NCBI GenBank assembly: GCA_047626155.1
Contig: JBLHRR010000012.1
Location: forward strand, 1-64,000
Direction of reading: 5' to 3'
Origin: CALGLS01 sp047626155
GTDB taxonomy: Bacteria > Bacteroidota > Bacteroidia > Chitinophagales > Saprospiraceae
Length of the DNA: 64,000 nucleotides
Of this stretch, positions 42,505-51,655 are shown piece after piece (the stretch's first letter is position 1; every line of letters begins with the position of its first letter). The position numbers and the translations under genes are program-made. Under the pieces are notes generated by a model. It made no database searches. It was not told the origin of the DNA and saw only the letters and a program-made list of their open reading frames with translations.

Positions 42505-42557
42505 TATTGATTTTTGATGACCATGAGTTGCTAATCAATACCTATGATTAATTCGAT

Positions 42558-42600
42558 ACAGCGCAACGGTATTCTTGCATCAAGAACATCGTTGCGCTGT
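42558..42600. terminator. Bidirectional terminator between convergent genes
   Basis: ACAGCGCAACG pairs with CGTTGCGCTGT, with a smaller stem (CTTG/CAAG) in the loop. It lies between the stops of the oxoamine synthase and the UMF1 gene. Confidence 0.75.
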
Positions 42601-42605
42601 CGTTT

Positions 42606-43955
42606 TCAGGCCAGTTCAGGCGGGGCAATCGTTCGTCTCACCTTCACGAAGTTTAAAAGAATCAGACCCAACACAAAATATATAACTAATGAGAAGATAC
42701 TGTTTCGCATGCTCCCGGTATAGTAAGCAATGAAACCAAAAAAGAAAGGCCCAAGCACCATTGATAGTTTTTCACAAACATCAAAAAAGCTAAAGAAGGA
42801 GGTGGTGTTATCTACCTTTTCGGGAATGAGCTTAGAGTAAGTCGAACGAGACATAGATTGTATTCCTCCCATCACTAAGCCGGTGAAAGCCGCCACGACA
42901 TAGAACTGTACTTTGACCTGCACAAAATAAGCAGCGGTACAAACGCCTATCCAGATAAACAATATAATTACAATGGTGAATTTATTCCCCTTGACTCCTG
43001 ATAATCGCGCGGCCAATTCGGCTCCAATGATTCCTACAAATTGTAATACTAAAATCAATAAAATCAACTCCATCGTTTCAAAGCCCAGTTCTTCTACGGC
43101 GAAGGTAGAAGCTAATGCAATTACGGTTAAGGCTCCTGCGCTATAAAAGAAATAGGAAAGTAGAAAGTAGAGAATGTTGTTTTGTCCCTTTACGTAAATA
43201 GCTACCTCCCTGATTCCTCTATACCCTTTGGACAGCAATTCAGAATGCCAGGCTCCTTTTTTATCATTTGGTAATCGTCGGAATGGAATTTGGGCAAAAC
43301 CCAACCACCATAATCCAACGGTAACAAAAGATGCACGTGTAGCCATTGTTGAATCTGGGAAACCAAATAATTCCGGTTTCATTATCATTATCAAATTAAG
43401 AATCAACAACAATACGGAACCAATATAGCCATAGGTAAATCCTTTCGCACTCACTCGGTCAAGTTGATCTTCGGTGGTGATCAGCGGCAGATAAGAATTG
43501 TAAAATGTCTTCCCTCCTTCAAACCCAATTATCGCAATGATGAAACTAAAAACCCCAATGTACATCGACATAGTACTGACTGTTGGTTTGTCAAACTCAT
43601 CATAAGTCGCTACAAAAAAGAACATGCAAATACAAGCCAATGAGCCTAGGAAAGTAAAGAACTTCATAAAGGTTTTCCGTCGCCCACTAAAATCGGCAAT
43701 GCCGGTCAACAATGGAAGAACCGCAGCTATAAGCAAATAAGCAAAAGAAAGAGAATAGGAAAACAAAGCCGAACGATTGACGGGAATACCCAAAAAATCG
43801 AAATTGTTCTCGGGCATTATTTGATTGAAGTACATCGGGAAAATGGCCGTAGAAATAACCAGCGCATACGAAGAATTGGCCCAGTCGAACATAGCCCAGG
43901 CATTGATGGTCCTTTTGTCATTGACGGGGTAGGGCTTTTGTATTATTTTTTCCAT
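42606..43955 (-). CDS. UMF1-type MFS transporter (Atg22-like)
   Basis: This 449-residue inner-membrane protein has 12 membrane segments. The family motifs AWAMFDWANSSYALVISTAIF (near residue 20-40), ADFSGRRKTFMKFFTFLGSL and GGIQSMSRSTYSKLIPEK mark the UMF1/Atg22 group of the major facilitator superfamily. Fungal members release amino acids from the vacuole; bacterial ones are presumed effluxers with unknown substrate. A leader hairpin lies at 44002-44046, 46 bases upstream of the start. Confidence 0.9.
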   Translation of the reverse strand: MEKIIQKPYPVNDKRTINAWAMFDWANSSYALVISTAIFPMYFNQIMPENNFDFLGIPVNRSALFSYSLSFAYLLIAAVLPLLTGIADFSGRRKTFMKFFTFLGSLACICMFFFVATYDEFDKPTVSTMSMYIGVFSFIIAIIGFEGGKTFYNSYLPLITTEDQLDRVSAKGFTYGYIGSVLLLILNLIMIMKPELFGFPDSTMATRASFVTVGLWWLGFAQIPFRRLPNDKKGAWHSELLSKGYRGIREVAIYVKGQNNILYFLLSYFFYSAGALTVIALASTFAVEELGFETMELILLILVLQFVGIIGAELAARLSGVKGNKFTIVIILFIWIGVCTAAYFVQVKVQFYVVAAFTGLVMGGIQSMSRSTYSKLIPEKVDNTTSFFSFFDVCEKLSMVLGPFFFGFIAYYTGSMRNSIFSLVIYFVLGLILLNFVKVRRTIAPPELA

Positions 43956-44001
43956 TGGAATTATTGCTGTAAATGAAGGAACTAAGATACTTCTTTTTTT
44001 G

Positions 44002-44046
44002 GGTTTACTAAACTTCCGCGTACGATAGGGGAAAGTTTAGTAAACC
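44002..44046 (-). promoter_or_regulatory. Leader hairpin or operator upstream of UMF1
   Basis: GGTTTACTAAACTT (44002-44015) is perfectly complementary to 44033-44046 around a 17-base loop. There is no T run on the minus strand, so a regulatory site or mRNA leader is more likely than a terminator. Confidence 0.5.
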
Positions 44047-44062
44047 TTAATCAGAACTGTTC

Positions 44063-44148
44063 AGTAGTTGGCTTTTAGTAGTTAGTTATTAGCTTCCCAC
44101 TTTCGCGATATAGTTAAGCTAACCGTTAACTGCCAACTGCTAAAAGCC
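44063..44148. repeat. CTGCCAACTGC-type imperfect inverted repeat
   Basis: TTGGCTTTTAGTAGTTAG (from 44068) is roughly inverted relative to CTGCCAACTGCTAAAAGCC (44130-44148). Related stretches occur at 36736-36760, 58806-58890 and 62506-62529, all intergenic. Confidence 0.5.
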
Positions 44149-44285
44149 ATATGCGGTATAGATGCACCTTGCCTTACCAGAAGTGACAGCTCAGCAATTT
44201 CCTCCTCTAAAAATCGAAAGCAAAACATGGAATAAAATATAAAATTACTATCTTGTTCCAACAACAAACATACAAACATTACTAG

Positions 44286-45161
44286 ATGAATATACTGGTA
44301 CTATCTCGAGGTCCTCAACTCTACTCCACTAAAAGCATTATAGCTGCCGGAGAGAAGCGTGGTCATCAAATGATTGTTATTGACTATACCGAATGCAATC
44401 TGGTGGTGGAAAGCGGCAATCCGCATATCTATTATAGAGGAGTGCCTATAGAAGGCATTGACGCAGTCATTCCAAGAGTGGGTTCCTCTCATACTTTTTT
44501 TGGTTCTTCTGTTATTCGTCACTTTGAGCAGATGGGGGTCTATACCCTTACGTCTTCTGATGGCTTGCTTGCTTCTCGTGATAAATTGCACAGTATGCAA
44601 GTCCTCTCCAAGGAAGGTGTCTTAATGCCTAAGACCATTTTTCCGAGTACTTTTTTCAGCATGACTCGTATTGAAAAGACAGTAGGTTTGCCTTGTGTAA
44701 TTAAATTGTTATCTGGAACTCATGGTATCGGAGTCATTTTAGTAAACAACAGAGTGACGGCGGAGTCGGTGATGGAGTCTTTTATTAAAATGAAGCAAAA
44801 TTTCATTGTACAAGAATTCATTAGCGAAGCAGGCGGTTCAGATGTACGGACCTTAGTCGTCAATGGCGAAATCGTTGCGGCGATGCGGCGAACCGCACAG
44901 GCAGGAGACTTCCGCTCCAATCTACATCGAGGTGCTTCTTCTGAAATAATCGAACCTACTGGGGAGATGGTACAAACGGCCTTGAATGCCGTAAATACTT
45001 TAGGATTGGAGGTGGCAGGAGTTGATATGCTACAATCCAGACGCGGGCCATTATTGTTAGAAGTAAACGCCTCGCCAGGCCTCGAAGGCATCGAAACGAC
45101 AACCGGAGTGGATGTCGCTGGGAAAATGATAGAGGCAATTGAGCGGAAAGTATTGATATAA
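44286..45161 (+). CDS. rimK: RimK family ATP-grasp ligase
   Basis: This 291-residue ATP-grasp enzyme adds glutamate residues to a target through amide bonds. In Escherichia coli the target is the C-terminus of ribosomal protein S6. The order of motifs fits: an N-terminal domain (NILVLSRGPQLYSTKSIIAA), then IPRVGSSHTFFGSSVIRHFE, the ATP-grasp loop LLSGTHGIGVILV, EFISEAGGSDVRTLVVNG, and the metal site GPLLLEVNASPGLEGIE. No S6 gene lies nearby, and many Bacteroidota RimK-like ligases have unproven targets. It is a single-gene unit. Confidence 0.92.
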   Translation: MNILVLSRGPQLYSTKSIIAAGEKRGHQMIVIDYTECNLVVESGNPHIYYRGVPIEGIDAVIPRVGSSHTFFGSSVIRHFEQMGVYTLTSSDGLLASRDKLHSMQVLSKEGVLMPKTIFPSTFFSMTRIEKTVGLPCVIKLLSGTHGIGVILVNNRVTAESVMESFIKMKQNFIVQEFISEAGGSDVRTLVVNGEIVAAMRRTAQAGDFRSNLHRGASSEIIEPTGEMVQTALNAVNTLGLEVAGVDMLQSRRGPLLLEVNASPGLEGIETTTGVDVAGKMIEAIERKVLI

Positions 45162-45221
45162 TTATTTTACTCGCTAGGGATCCGCATCTTCCGGATTGTT
45201 TTATAATGAAATCTAATGCCT

Positions 45222-47399
45222 TTACCTTGGCACCGCACAATAAAAAGTAGCCCCTTCTCCCTCCACGCTTTCTACCCATATTCTACCATCCAAACGCTTC
45301 ATGATTTTCTGACAAATGGCTAGGCCAATACCCGTTCCTTCAAAAGCATCACGGCTATGCAACCGTTGGAAAATAACGAAAATTCGATCACTGTATTCCG
45401 ATTTGACCCCAATACCATTGTCGGCTACACTGATAATAAGTTCATCGCCTCTGTACTCATGTCCAATCGATATCTCTGGAATAACTTCAGGTTTCCTAAA
45501 CTTAATGGCATTGCTTATTAAATTTTGGAACAGCTGAATCCACAATGATTTTACAGATTGTATCTTTGGCAGTTGTTCCGCATCTACTATCGCATTTGAT
45601 TGCTGGACAGTCACTCTTAGATTTATAACGGCCAATTCTACTACGGTATTTAGGTCAACCTCAATCATGTCGGATTCTGTCTTCCCAACCGTAGCATATT
45701 TTAAAAGGCCATCCAGTAAATTATTCATTCGGCCGACACCTTCGCTAACAAATTTAAAGTAACTGGCAGAGTCTTCGTCAAAAAGATCGCTGTGCCGCCG
45801 GTGGATGAGCTGCGTGTAGCTGCCAATCATTCGAAGTGGTTCTTTTAAATCGTGAGAAGCAGCGTAAGCAAATTGGCGAAGCTCTTCATTTACTTGTATT
45901 AATTGTGTGTTCTGTCGCGCTAATTGATCTTTTTGCTCCAGCAATAAATCCTTATAATTATTTTCCGTTCGGAGTCGTTCGATTTCTTGTTGCTTTTCCT
46001 TAATGGCATATTTGATTTCCAAATCAATCCCCTGACGATTTCTCATTTCTTTATAGAAATGCTCTCGTGCTTCGGAATATACCGTCTGAAATTTTAAAGC
46101 CTGCTCAAAATATTTTTGTTCCTGGTATAATTTTGATAACAATTTGTACCCGCGTCGCTCACTGGCATCGTCTTTCATTCGTTTGGCAGCGGTAATGCCT
46201 TGGCTAAGCAGACGAATAGATTCCGGATACTTCTTTTGGTATAACAATATACTTCCTTTGTTGATGAGGTTGATTTGCTTACCATTAATATCACCGAGTA
46301 CCTCTACCAGTGTAGAAGCTTCTTCCATTTGCTGAGTAGCCAGTTCGTAATTATTCAGTAATATATTAGTACGACAAAGTTGCGCCAGAGAGTGGGCAAT
46401 CATTTCCTTATACTGTGTCGAACGGGCAAGATCAAGTGAATTGTTGAGGTGAGGTTGGGCTGTTTCAGGCCGCTCTAGATTCAACTGAATATTACCAAGG
46501 TTATTGTAGACAATCACCCGGGTATTGTCGTCAAGAATATCATCGTATTGTTCTAGTAAGGTCTGGTATCGATCGGAGGCATCATCGAAGTTGTAGAGTT
46601 GTGCATAAAGGGTAGCGATATTGATAAGGTACTGGCCAGTCATGGCACGGTAGCCAATTTGTTTGCTAATATCGAGCGCAGCTAGAAACTGCTGCATTGC
46701 TTTTTTCTGATCCAGCTTGGTCGCGTAATAAATACCAAGACTGTTGGTGGCCACCATTTCTTTTTCTACATCACCTGTCTGACGGCATAGCTCTAATGTT
46801 CTTTGGCAGGAGTCATGTAACTTGGTATATTCTTGTCTGCGTAAGTGAACCAGAGAAAATTGGTGATAAACCTCGGCTTGTACCTGAGCTTCAAGACTAG
46901 CAGTGCTTTTTTTTATAATAGACAATGCTTCTTCTACATATTCCAGTGCTTCCTCAAATTTATTTTGTTTGACGGCAAGTCGCGATAAACCACACAAAGA
47001 CAATATGATATTGGTTGGTTTTTCTCGTAATCGACTCAAATCGAGTGCTTGCTTTAAATGGGGTAGGGCTGTTGCAAATTCATTGTTATAAATATTAACT
47101 TCTCCGGTTTGTAACAGAATGGCAATCCTACTTTCTGGTGAGGCGTCTGGAGCAAGTGCTGCTGTTTTTTCAATGTAATCAAAAGCGGTAGCCGTCGGAT
47201 GTCCGAGATATTTAGCACTGTGCAGCGCTAGTTTACTGAGTAGAAGGTTCGAAGCAATTATTCCCCGACTGTAGTCTTCGGTAGTGGCGAGTCGGCTTGC
47301 CTGTTGAGCAAGAGGAAGCGCATCTACCACGTTGTTTTGAACTAGTAAAGCTTCTGCTTTCGAGAGAAAATGATCGATTTGTTGTATTGAGTTGTTCAT
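45222..47399 (-). CDS. Cytoplasmic TPR histidine kinase
   Basis: This 725-residue protein has no signal peptide or membrane segment. Residues about 1-440 form a row of tetratricopeptide repeats (ALPLAQQASRLATTEDYSRG, FEEALEYVEEALSIIKKSTA, VIVYNNLGNIQLNLERPETA). A coiled coil (about 440-500) leads to HisKA (AYAASHDLKEPLRMIGSYTQ, about 505-525). HATPase motifs follow (FQNLISNAIKFRKPEV, DNGIGVKSEYSDRI, GTGIGLAICQKIMKRLDGRI). The TPR region presumably senses a protein partner. No response regulator is adjacent. Its kinase half resembles that at 39078-40493. Confidence 0.92.
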   Translation of the reverse strand: MNNSIQQIDHFLSKAEALLVQNNVVDALPLAQQASRLATTEDYSRGIIASNLLLSKLALHSAKYLGHPTATAFDYIEKTAALAPDASPESRIAILLQTGEVNIYNNEFATALPHLKQALDLSRLREKPTNIILSLCGLSRLAVKQNKFEEALEYVEEALSIIKKSTASLEAQVQAEVYHQFSLVHLRRQEYTKLHDSCQRTLELCRQTGDVEKEMVATNSLGIYYATKLDQKKAMQQFLAALDISKQIGYRAMTGQYLINIATLYAQLYNFDDASDRYQTLLEQYDDILDDNTRVIVYNNLGNIQLNLERPETAQPHLNNSLDLARSTQYKEMIAHSLAQLCRTNILLNNYELATQQMEEASTLVEVLGDINGKQINLINKGSILLYQKKYPESIRLLSQGITAAKRMKDDASERRGYKLLSKLYQEQKYFEQALKFQTVYSEAREHFYKEMRNRQGIDLEIKYAIKEKQQEIERLRTENNYKDLLLEQKDQLARQNTQLIQVNEELRQFAYAASHDLKEPLRMIGSYTQLIHRRHSDLFDEDSASYFKFVSEGVGRMNNLLDGLLKYATVGKTESDMIEVDLNTVVELAVINLRVTVQQSNAIVDAEQLPKIQSVKSLWIQLFQNLISNAIKFRKPEVIPEISIGHEYRGDELIISVADNGIGVKSEYSDRIFVIFQRLHSRDAFEGTGIGLAICQKIMKRLDGRIWVESVEGEGATFYCAVPR

Positions 47400-47486
47400 G
47401 TTTATCCCTCGGGAGATTTTCCGTAAATATATTGTTTAAACGAAGAGTTTATAGATTGTAAATCGTGGTGTGTTATCCGGCGGAAG

Positions 47487-48170
47487 TTAATTTTGATTGC
47501 TCTTGCCCTCTTCTTTTCCATCTGTCTCTTTTGCTACTTCATCAGAATCAACAGTACCTTCTAGGTAAATATCATAAGTGGCCGGATCAGCATTGGTGGT
47601 GATAGTAATCATTGGTTTTTGCTGTCCAATCTTGCCTTTGGAGTCAAAAATAACACCGATATAGCCTTCTTCGCCCGGAGCAATAGGAATGAATGGAAAA
47701 CTCGGTTGAGTGCAACCACAGCTGGCTTTGGCATTGGAAATAATGAGTTCGCTGTCACCTGTATTTGTAAAAACGAAATTGTGTTTTATCTTTTCTCCTT
47801 GGGAAATACGGCCATACTTGTGAACCGTTTTTTTGAAAGAGAGCACCGGTTTATCGCCACTTGATTTACTTTTCGCCCGCTTCTTTTTTTCCACTGCTTC
47901 CTTGTCTGCTTTTGAGAGCTTGTCTTCTTTTGCAGCTAATGCAATTTTATCTGCTTCTGCCCTACTTATTTCTTCTTTAGTCGAAGTGAGTAGGGAAGCC
48001 TCAGAAGTATCTTTCGGAACTGGCTCAGCGGCAACATCAGCTACGGTCGGTGCTATATCTGTTTTCAGATCAGCAGGCGTTTCCGTAGCCGTATTTTTAG
48101 GCTCATTACCACAGCTGGCAATCAGTCCACAAAAACAAAACACAGTAGCTAAAGTCTTAAAGGTGCGCAT
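47487..48170 (-). CDS. DUF1573 lipoprotein
   Basis: From the ATG at 48170 the product has 227 residues and a lipoprotein signal (CGLIASC). The upstream ATG at 48254 would spoil the signal. A Lys/Glu/Ala-rich linker (about 30-105) precedes a DUF1573 domain (about 108-215), an immunoglobulin-like fold with FVFTNTGDSELIISNAKASC, GCTQPSFPFIPIAPGEEG and VIFDSKGKIGQQ. These proteins are common in Bacteroidota, probably periplasmic or at the outer membrane, and of unknown role. Confidence 0.9.
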   Translation of the reverse strand: MRTFKTLATVFCFCGLIASCGNEPKNTATETPADLKTDIAPTVADVAAEPVPKDTSEASLLTSTKEEISRAEADKIALAAKEDKLSKADKEAVEKKKRAKSKSSGDKPVLSFKKTVHKYGRISQGEKIKHNFVFTNTGDSELIISNAKASCGCTQPSFPFIPIAPGEEGYIGVIFDSKGKIGQQKPMITITTNADPATYDIYLEGTVDSDEVAKETDGKEEGKSNQN

Positions 48171-48330
48171 CTTGTATATCTTAATTTTTAAGAAATGAGG
48201 CTTGGTCCTTAATGAGGGCTCAGAGCGGTAAATGTATTTAAGCTGAGTTGTCAATAGGGAAGTAAAGATATTAAGATAATTGGGGAATGGAGAAAAAATA
48301 AAGGGAAGTTACAGGTAGGGTAAAGAATAA

Positions 48331-48391
48331 AAAAGCAGCCTGAATATCAAAGTACGAAGATATTCCCGTACGCCAAATATTCAAGATGCTG
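48331..48391 (-). terminator. Terminator of the DUF1761 gene
   Basis: GCAGCCTGAATAT pairs with the AATATTCAAGATGC region, with an inner GTACG/CGTAC stem. On the minus strand a T run (TTTTTTAT) follows. Confidence 0.65.
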
Positions 48392-48405
48392 ATTAATAAG
48401 TTTTA

Positions 48406-48819
48406 TTACCCATTTCCAGGATGAATGCTATATAGAATGCCACCCATTACAGCTAAAGAAACCAACCAATATCCACCATTAATCACTATATTAGTTACGC
48501 TTTTACGTTCAAAAATAGCATTTAAAGTCAGTACTGCAACAGCGACTCCACCTGCGCCCCAGGCCCCGTGGAAAGCACCATGTAGAAACTGGTTCAATCC
48601 TTCTTCCGTATGACCTGCATATTGATAAATTTTCGAAGAGATAAAACAGGAAATCAAATAACCAGCTCCATAGATCAATGCCATATTCCCTTTCGCGAGA
48701 TCTTCCTCGGTGTAGCCTAAAGAGTTCATCCAGGCTGTTCCAAAGACTTTAGGGTGGTACCAAATAGCCCCAATAACCATAGTACTGGAGGCAACGGCAA
48801 GTATGTGTAAGTACATCAT
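48406..48819 (-). CDS. DUF1761 membrane protein
   Basis: This 137-residue protein has four membrane segments and the family's opening (GAIWYHPKVFGTAWMNSLGY) and middle (FLHGAFHGAWGAGGVAVAVL). Function unknown. It is a single-gene unit with its own terminator. Confidence 0.9.
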   Translation of the reverse strand: MMYLHILAVASSTMVIGAIWYHPKVFGTAWMNSLGYTEEDLAKGNMALIYGAGYLISCFISSKIYQYAGHTEEGLNQFLHGAFHGAWGAGGVAVAVLTLNAIFERKSVTNIVINGGYWLVSLAVMGGILYSIHPGNG

Positions 48820-48991
48820 AAGTTAAAATATTTAAAGGTTAGTAAATAAATAAAGAATAAGCTATTGTGTTATAAACTTGTATTGGATGTCTGAGATATA
48901 TCCTTGAAAATTAGAGGTTTTTTGACTCTATAGAAATTCAAATTGACTAATAGATATTGAGGTGCGGGACAAAAGGATTTTTGTCCTTTTT

Positions 48992-49087
48992 CGGCAACAA
49001 AAAATTAACCTGACAATCTGAAAGCTTTAGCAATAAAGGCTGTCAAACCAGCCCGTTCCAGCCAGGCGGGTTATTTTTTGTGTAATA
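48992..49087 (+). repeat. Hairpin element copy F (96 bp, loop-less variant)
   Basis: Both conserved ends are present (CAACAAAAAATTAA and TTATTTTTTGTGTAATA), but the usual arms and the 18-nt loop are replaced. A short stem (CTGACA with TGTCA, GCTTTA with TAAAGGC) is followed by the GTCAAACCAGC module shared with copy C, itself a stem (AACCAGCC with GGCGGGTT). Confidence 0.7.
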
Positions 49088-49309
49088 TTTACGGTGAGTA
49101 AGGTAAGGAAAAAGACGAACTTGTTTAAGAACGTTGGAGATTTTCATGGAAAGACTAATCAACAGGCTTTCTTTGCCGTTAAAAATTTACAGGGCAGGGC
49201 AGTCGCGTTTAGTAGAGTTTATGCTGAAGTGCTGGAAAAAAAGATCATTTGAGAACATACAAATTATTTTGGAATAAACTCTAGTAGATAAGATTGATCC
49301 TAAAATGAT

Positions 49310-49351
49310 AGAAGACCTGTCTGGCCGTTACGGCACATGGACAGGTCTTCT
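49310..49351. terminator. Terminator of the LamG/T9SS type B gene
   Basis: AGAAGACCTGTC (49310-49321) is perfectly complementary to 49340-49351, with an inner GCCG/CGGC stem. It lies 63 bases past the stop at 49415. Confidence 0.65.
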
Positions 49352-49414
49352 AATTAAAAATGATTTATAAATCAAGGAGCAGGATGCTCGATTCTTAAGT
49401 TGTTCACGAAAGTA

Positions 49415-50647
49415 TTATCTCATAATCGCCAAACTCCCCACATCAATTCTTTCTTCCCCGTTGCACTTAAATCGCACTCGATACAAAAGCACTCCAGGGT
49501 TCATCGGCTCTCCCTGAAAGCTGCCATCCCATTTGGTCGTTTCATTATCCGTAAAGAAAACGCGGCTCCCCCAACGATCATAAATTTCAAAAGACAATAA
49601 TTCCTCTATGGCGAAAGGATTACTGATGCCATAGGTGTCGTTTATATTGTCATTGTTAGGGGTGAAGGCCTTTGGTAAGTAAATTTTATCACAAGGCAAA
49701 GTCGATGGATCAATAACTGTAATCCGAACAGTATCATAAGAGATACAAACCTGATCTTCGGTATAGGCCAGCGTATATAGTATGGAGGAGTCTGGAGTAG
49801 AAGAAACAGAAGTCACATCTGTAGCGGACAAGAAATTAGGGGGCGTCCACTCATAACTTACATTGCAACTTTCCGTGGCCTCCAAATCTACGGTCTCTCC
49901 CAAAAATATGGTTTTATTTTCTGTAATAATCTTATGAGGGTTATTGTATAACATTGCTATTTCATTTTCATTCAAGGCCTTTTTGTAAATATATAATTCG
50001 TCAATAATTCCAATAAAAGGAACTTCCAATGTCGCCTGACAAGGACTATTGATCAAACTGAATACCGCATTGTTGTCAATATTAATTGGGCCATCTGGAT
50101 GACCTTTATCTTTCTTCAATACTCCATTGATATACAACTTAGAATTTTTTCCTTCTCGGATAAAAAGGACATGTTGCCAACAGCGACCAAAGTCAAGTGG
50201 GGCAGATAGGTTCGCATTCTTTGAACTGTTCTCACTCAAGACCACATCGATCGAATTTGTCGCAGGTATAAATCGAATGGCAAAAGCATTGTTAGCAGAA
50301 CAATCTTCCCGCTTCGAAATAATGTCCTTCGTTCCCATAGAGTTTTTCGGTTTCATATAGAAACTGATGCTAAAGTCATTGGTTTTAAAGTTATTGTTAA
50401 CGGTACCCAATAACAAAGCATAATCGTGGTTATTGTTTGCAGGGTCCTCTCCTCTAAAGAAAATGCCCTTATTAATTACTCCGCAAGAATCGCAGGTTGA
50501 CCCAAATAAAGTCCCATTTGATCCGGCATCTGAATTATCCAGTAAGGTACAATCATCCATAGAATAATAGGCCGCCAAACCACTTGTCGTTTGCGCGATT
50601 ACAGAAACGCTCAAAAACAGAGAAAAAAGAAGGGTATATAATTTCAT
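49415..50647 (-). CDS. LamG-domain surface protein with type B T9SS tail
   Basis: This 410-residue protein has a signal peptide (1-18) and a LamG/concanavalin-like domain (about 25-230, LAAYYSMDDCTLLDNSDAGS, DFSISFYMKPKNSMGTKDII, GIIDELYIYKKALNENEIAM). An immunoglobulin-like part (about 240-315) and the type B gliding/CHU_C tail (about 320-410) follow, with KIYLPKAFTPNNDNINDTYG and EIYDRWGSRVFF. It is exported through the T9SS and probably binds glycans. The start codon is 9 bases from the edge of the second TTCTTTGAC-type element (50657-50790). Confidence 0.9.
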   Translation of the reverse strand: MKLYTLLFSLFLSVSVIAQTTSGLAAYYSMDDCTLLDNSDAGSNGTLFGSTCDSCGVINKGIFFRGEDPANNNHDYALLLGTVNNNFKTNDFSISFYMKPKNSMGTKDIISKREDCSANNAFAIRFIPATNSIDVVLSENSSKNANLSAPLDFGRCWQHVLFIREGKNSKLYINGVLKKDKGHPDGPINIDNNAVFSLINSPCQATLEVPFIGIIDELYIYKKALNENEIAMLYNNPHKIITENKTIFLGETVDLEATESCNVSYEWTPPNFLSATDVTSVSSTPDSSILYTLAYTEDQVCISYDTVRITVIDPSTLPCDKIYLPKAFTPNNDNINDTYGISNPFAIEELLSFEIYDRWGSRVFFTDNETTKWDGSFQGEPMNPGVLLYRVRFKCNGEERIDVGSLAIMR

Positions 50648-50656
50648 TACGATTAG

Positions 50657-50790
50657 TTTAATTCTTGGACGAATTCCGTATTTTTATAGTTCCTTAATAA
50701 GATTTTCAACACTTCTTCCTTTGCGCTACAGTCGTTTTGAAAAGCCTTTTTGAGGAACCACGTCATTTATCAAAGAAGGAATAATTTTAA
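50657..50790. repeat. TTCTTTGAC inverted-repeat element, copy 2 (134 bp)
   Basis: It aligns with 24095-24226 along its length. The left end is TTTAATTCTTGGACGAATTC and the right end ATCAAAGAAGGAAT. It abuts the start of the LamG/T9SS gene, so it forms that gene's leader or promoter region. Confidence 0.7.
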
Positions 50791-50907
50791 TTTAAAAAAC
50801 AGCTAGACAAAGCCTCTGATCTTTCCAGCAATTCCTAAAACGGAAAAGAACCGACCATATTTTAAAAGGCAGTGCTAATAGCAGTATATTCTACTTACTA
50901 GTCCGAA

Positions 50908-51213
50908 CTAGCCAAAAAGATTGCCCAATCCACCCATTCCAGGTGGCAACATATTCTTAAGCATGTTTTGTGCCTCTTCTGCTTCTTTGTCAGCTGCCGC
51001 ACTTAGCGCTCGGTTAGCAGCCACCATAATAAGGTCCTCCAATTGTTCCATATCAGTGACATCTACTTTGTCCTTATCAATACTGATGTTTACAATTTCG
51101 CGACTAGCCGTGACTGTTACCCTTACAGCGCCTGCGTCAGCAACGCCTTCCAGTGTAATACCAGATAGCTTTTCCTGCATCTCTTTTTGCTTCTCTTCCA
51201 TGTCTCCGAACAT
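50908..51213 (-). CDS. YbaB/EbfC family nucleoid-associated protein
   Basis: This 101-residue protein starts MFGDMEEKQKEMQEKLSGIT and has the small alpha/beta fold of the family (VADAGAVRVTVTASREIVNI, DLIMVAANRALSAAADKEAE), with a Gly/Met/Pro-rich tail (MLPPGMGGLGNLFG). EbfC-type proteins bind DNA as dimers. The usual neighbours (dnaX, recR) are absent here. Confidence 0.92.
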   Translation of the reverse strand: MFGDMEEKQKEMQEKLSGITLEGVADAGAVRVTVTASREIVNISIDKDKVDVTDMEQLEDLIMVAANRALSAAADKEAEEAQNMLKNMLPPGMGGLGNLFG

Positions 51214-51655
51214 AATGATTCTATTTTAGTTGATTAGTAAAATAATAGGACTGAAGTCCTATCTTCTTATACGTCGCCCTTTCAGGACTGTGGGAAAAAA
51301 CTTTGTGCCTCTTCGTGCCCTTTGTGGTTAAATAATCTCAAAGCGGCTTGCCGCCCTAAAATAAGAACCATCAACAAAACATAGAACTCGTTGCGTCGTA
51401 GCGGTTACCCTTTCCCGCCGCAAAGGTAATTCCTTTCCCCCATTTAACAACAGCTGATTTTCCTTTTTTGGGCAACCTTTAGGAATCTAAAGACATCAAA
51501 TGGACAGAAGCCTTCGAAAATGTGAACATATGAGATGAAATTATGGTTAAAAAGCTGTTAAGCAAGCTGTTTTTCTGGCTTATAGCTAATAGAGCTGACG
51601 TTGGAGTGTTATATTTGTGTAGGAATATTTTTCAAAAATCAGACAATCAAAATCA
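51214..51655. other. Intergenic region carrying the long composite repeat
   Basis: The part 51250-51409 resembles 21155-21309: a TAGGACT palindrome, CCCTTTCAG, ACTTTGTG, and the GTAGCG..GGTTACC box at its end. A frame at 51543-51869 on the plus strand is a shadow of the next gene. Confidence 0.5.
51245..51409 (+). repeat. Composite repeat: TAGGACT palindrome to GGTTACC box (copy 4)
   Basis: ATAGGACT and AGTCCTAT (51245-51262) form a small palindrome. The stretch ends in CGTTGCGTCGTAGCGGTTACC (51389-51409). The order and several blocks match 21144-21309, the other composite copy. Confidence 0.6.

Larger units (their letters stand above)
43956..44285. other. Divergent intergenic region with two inverted repeats
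   Basis: No gene is visible. It holds a 14-bp perfect inverted repeat (44002-44046) near the UMF1 start and a longer imperfect one (44063-44148) of the CTGCCAACTGC family. Confidence 0.5.
48820..49414. other. Intergenic region with hairpin element and terminator
   Basis: Apart from hairpin-element copy F (48992-49087) and the terminator at 49310-49351, I see no gene or recognised RNA. Confidence 0.5.
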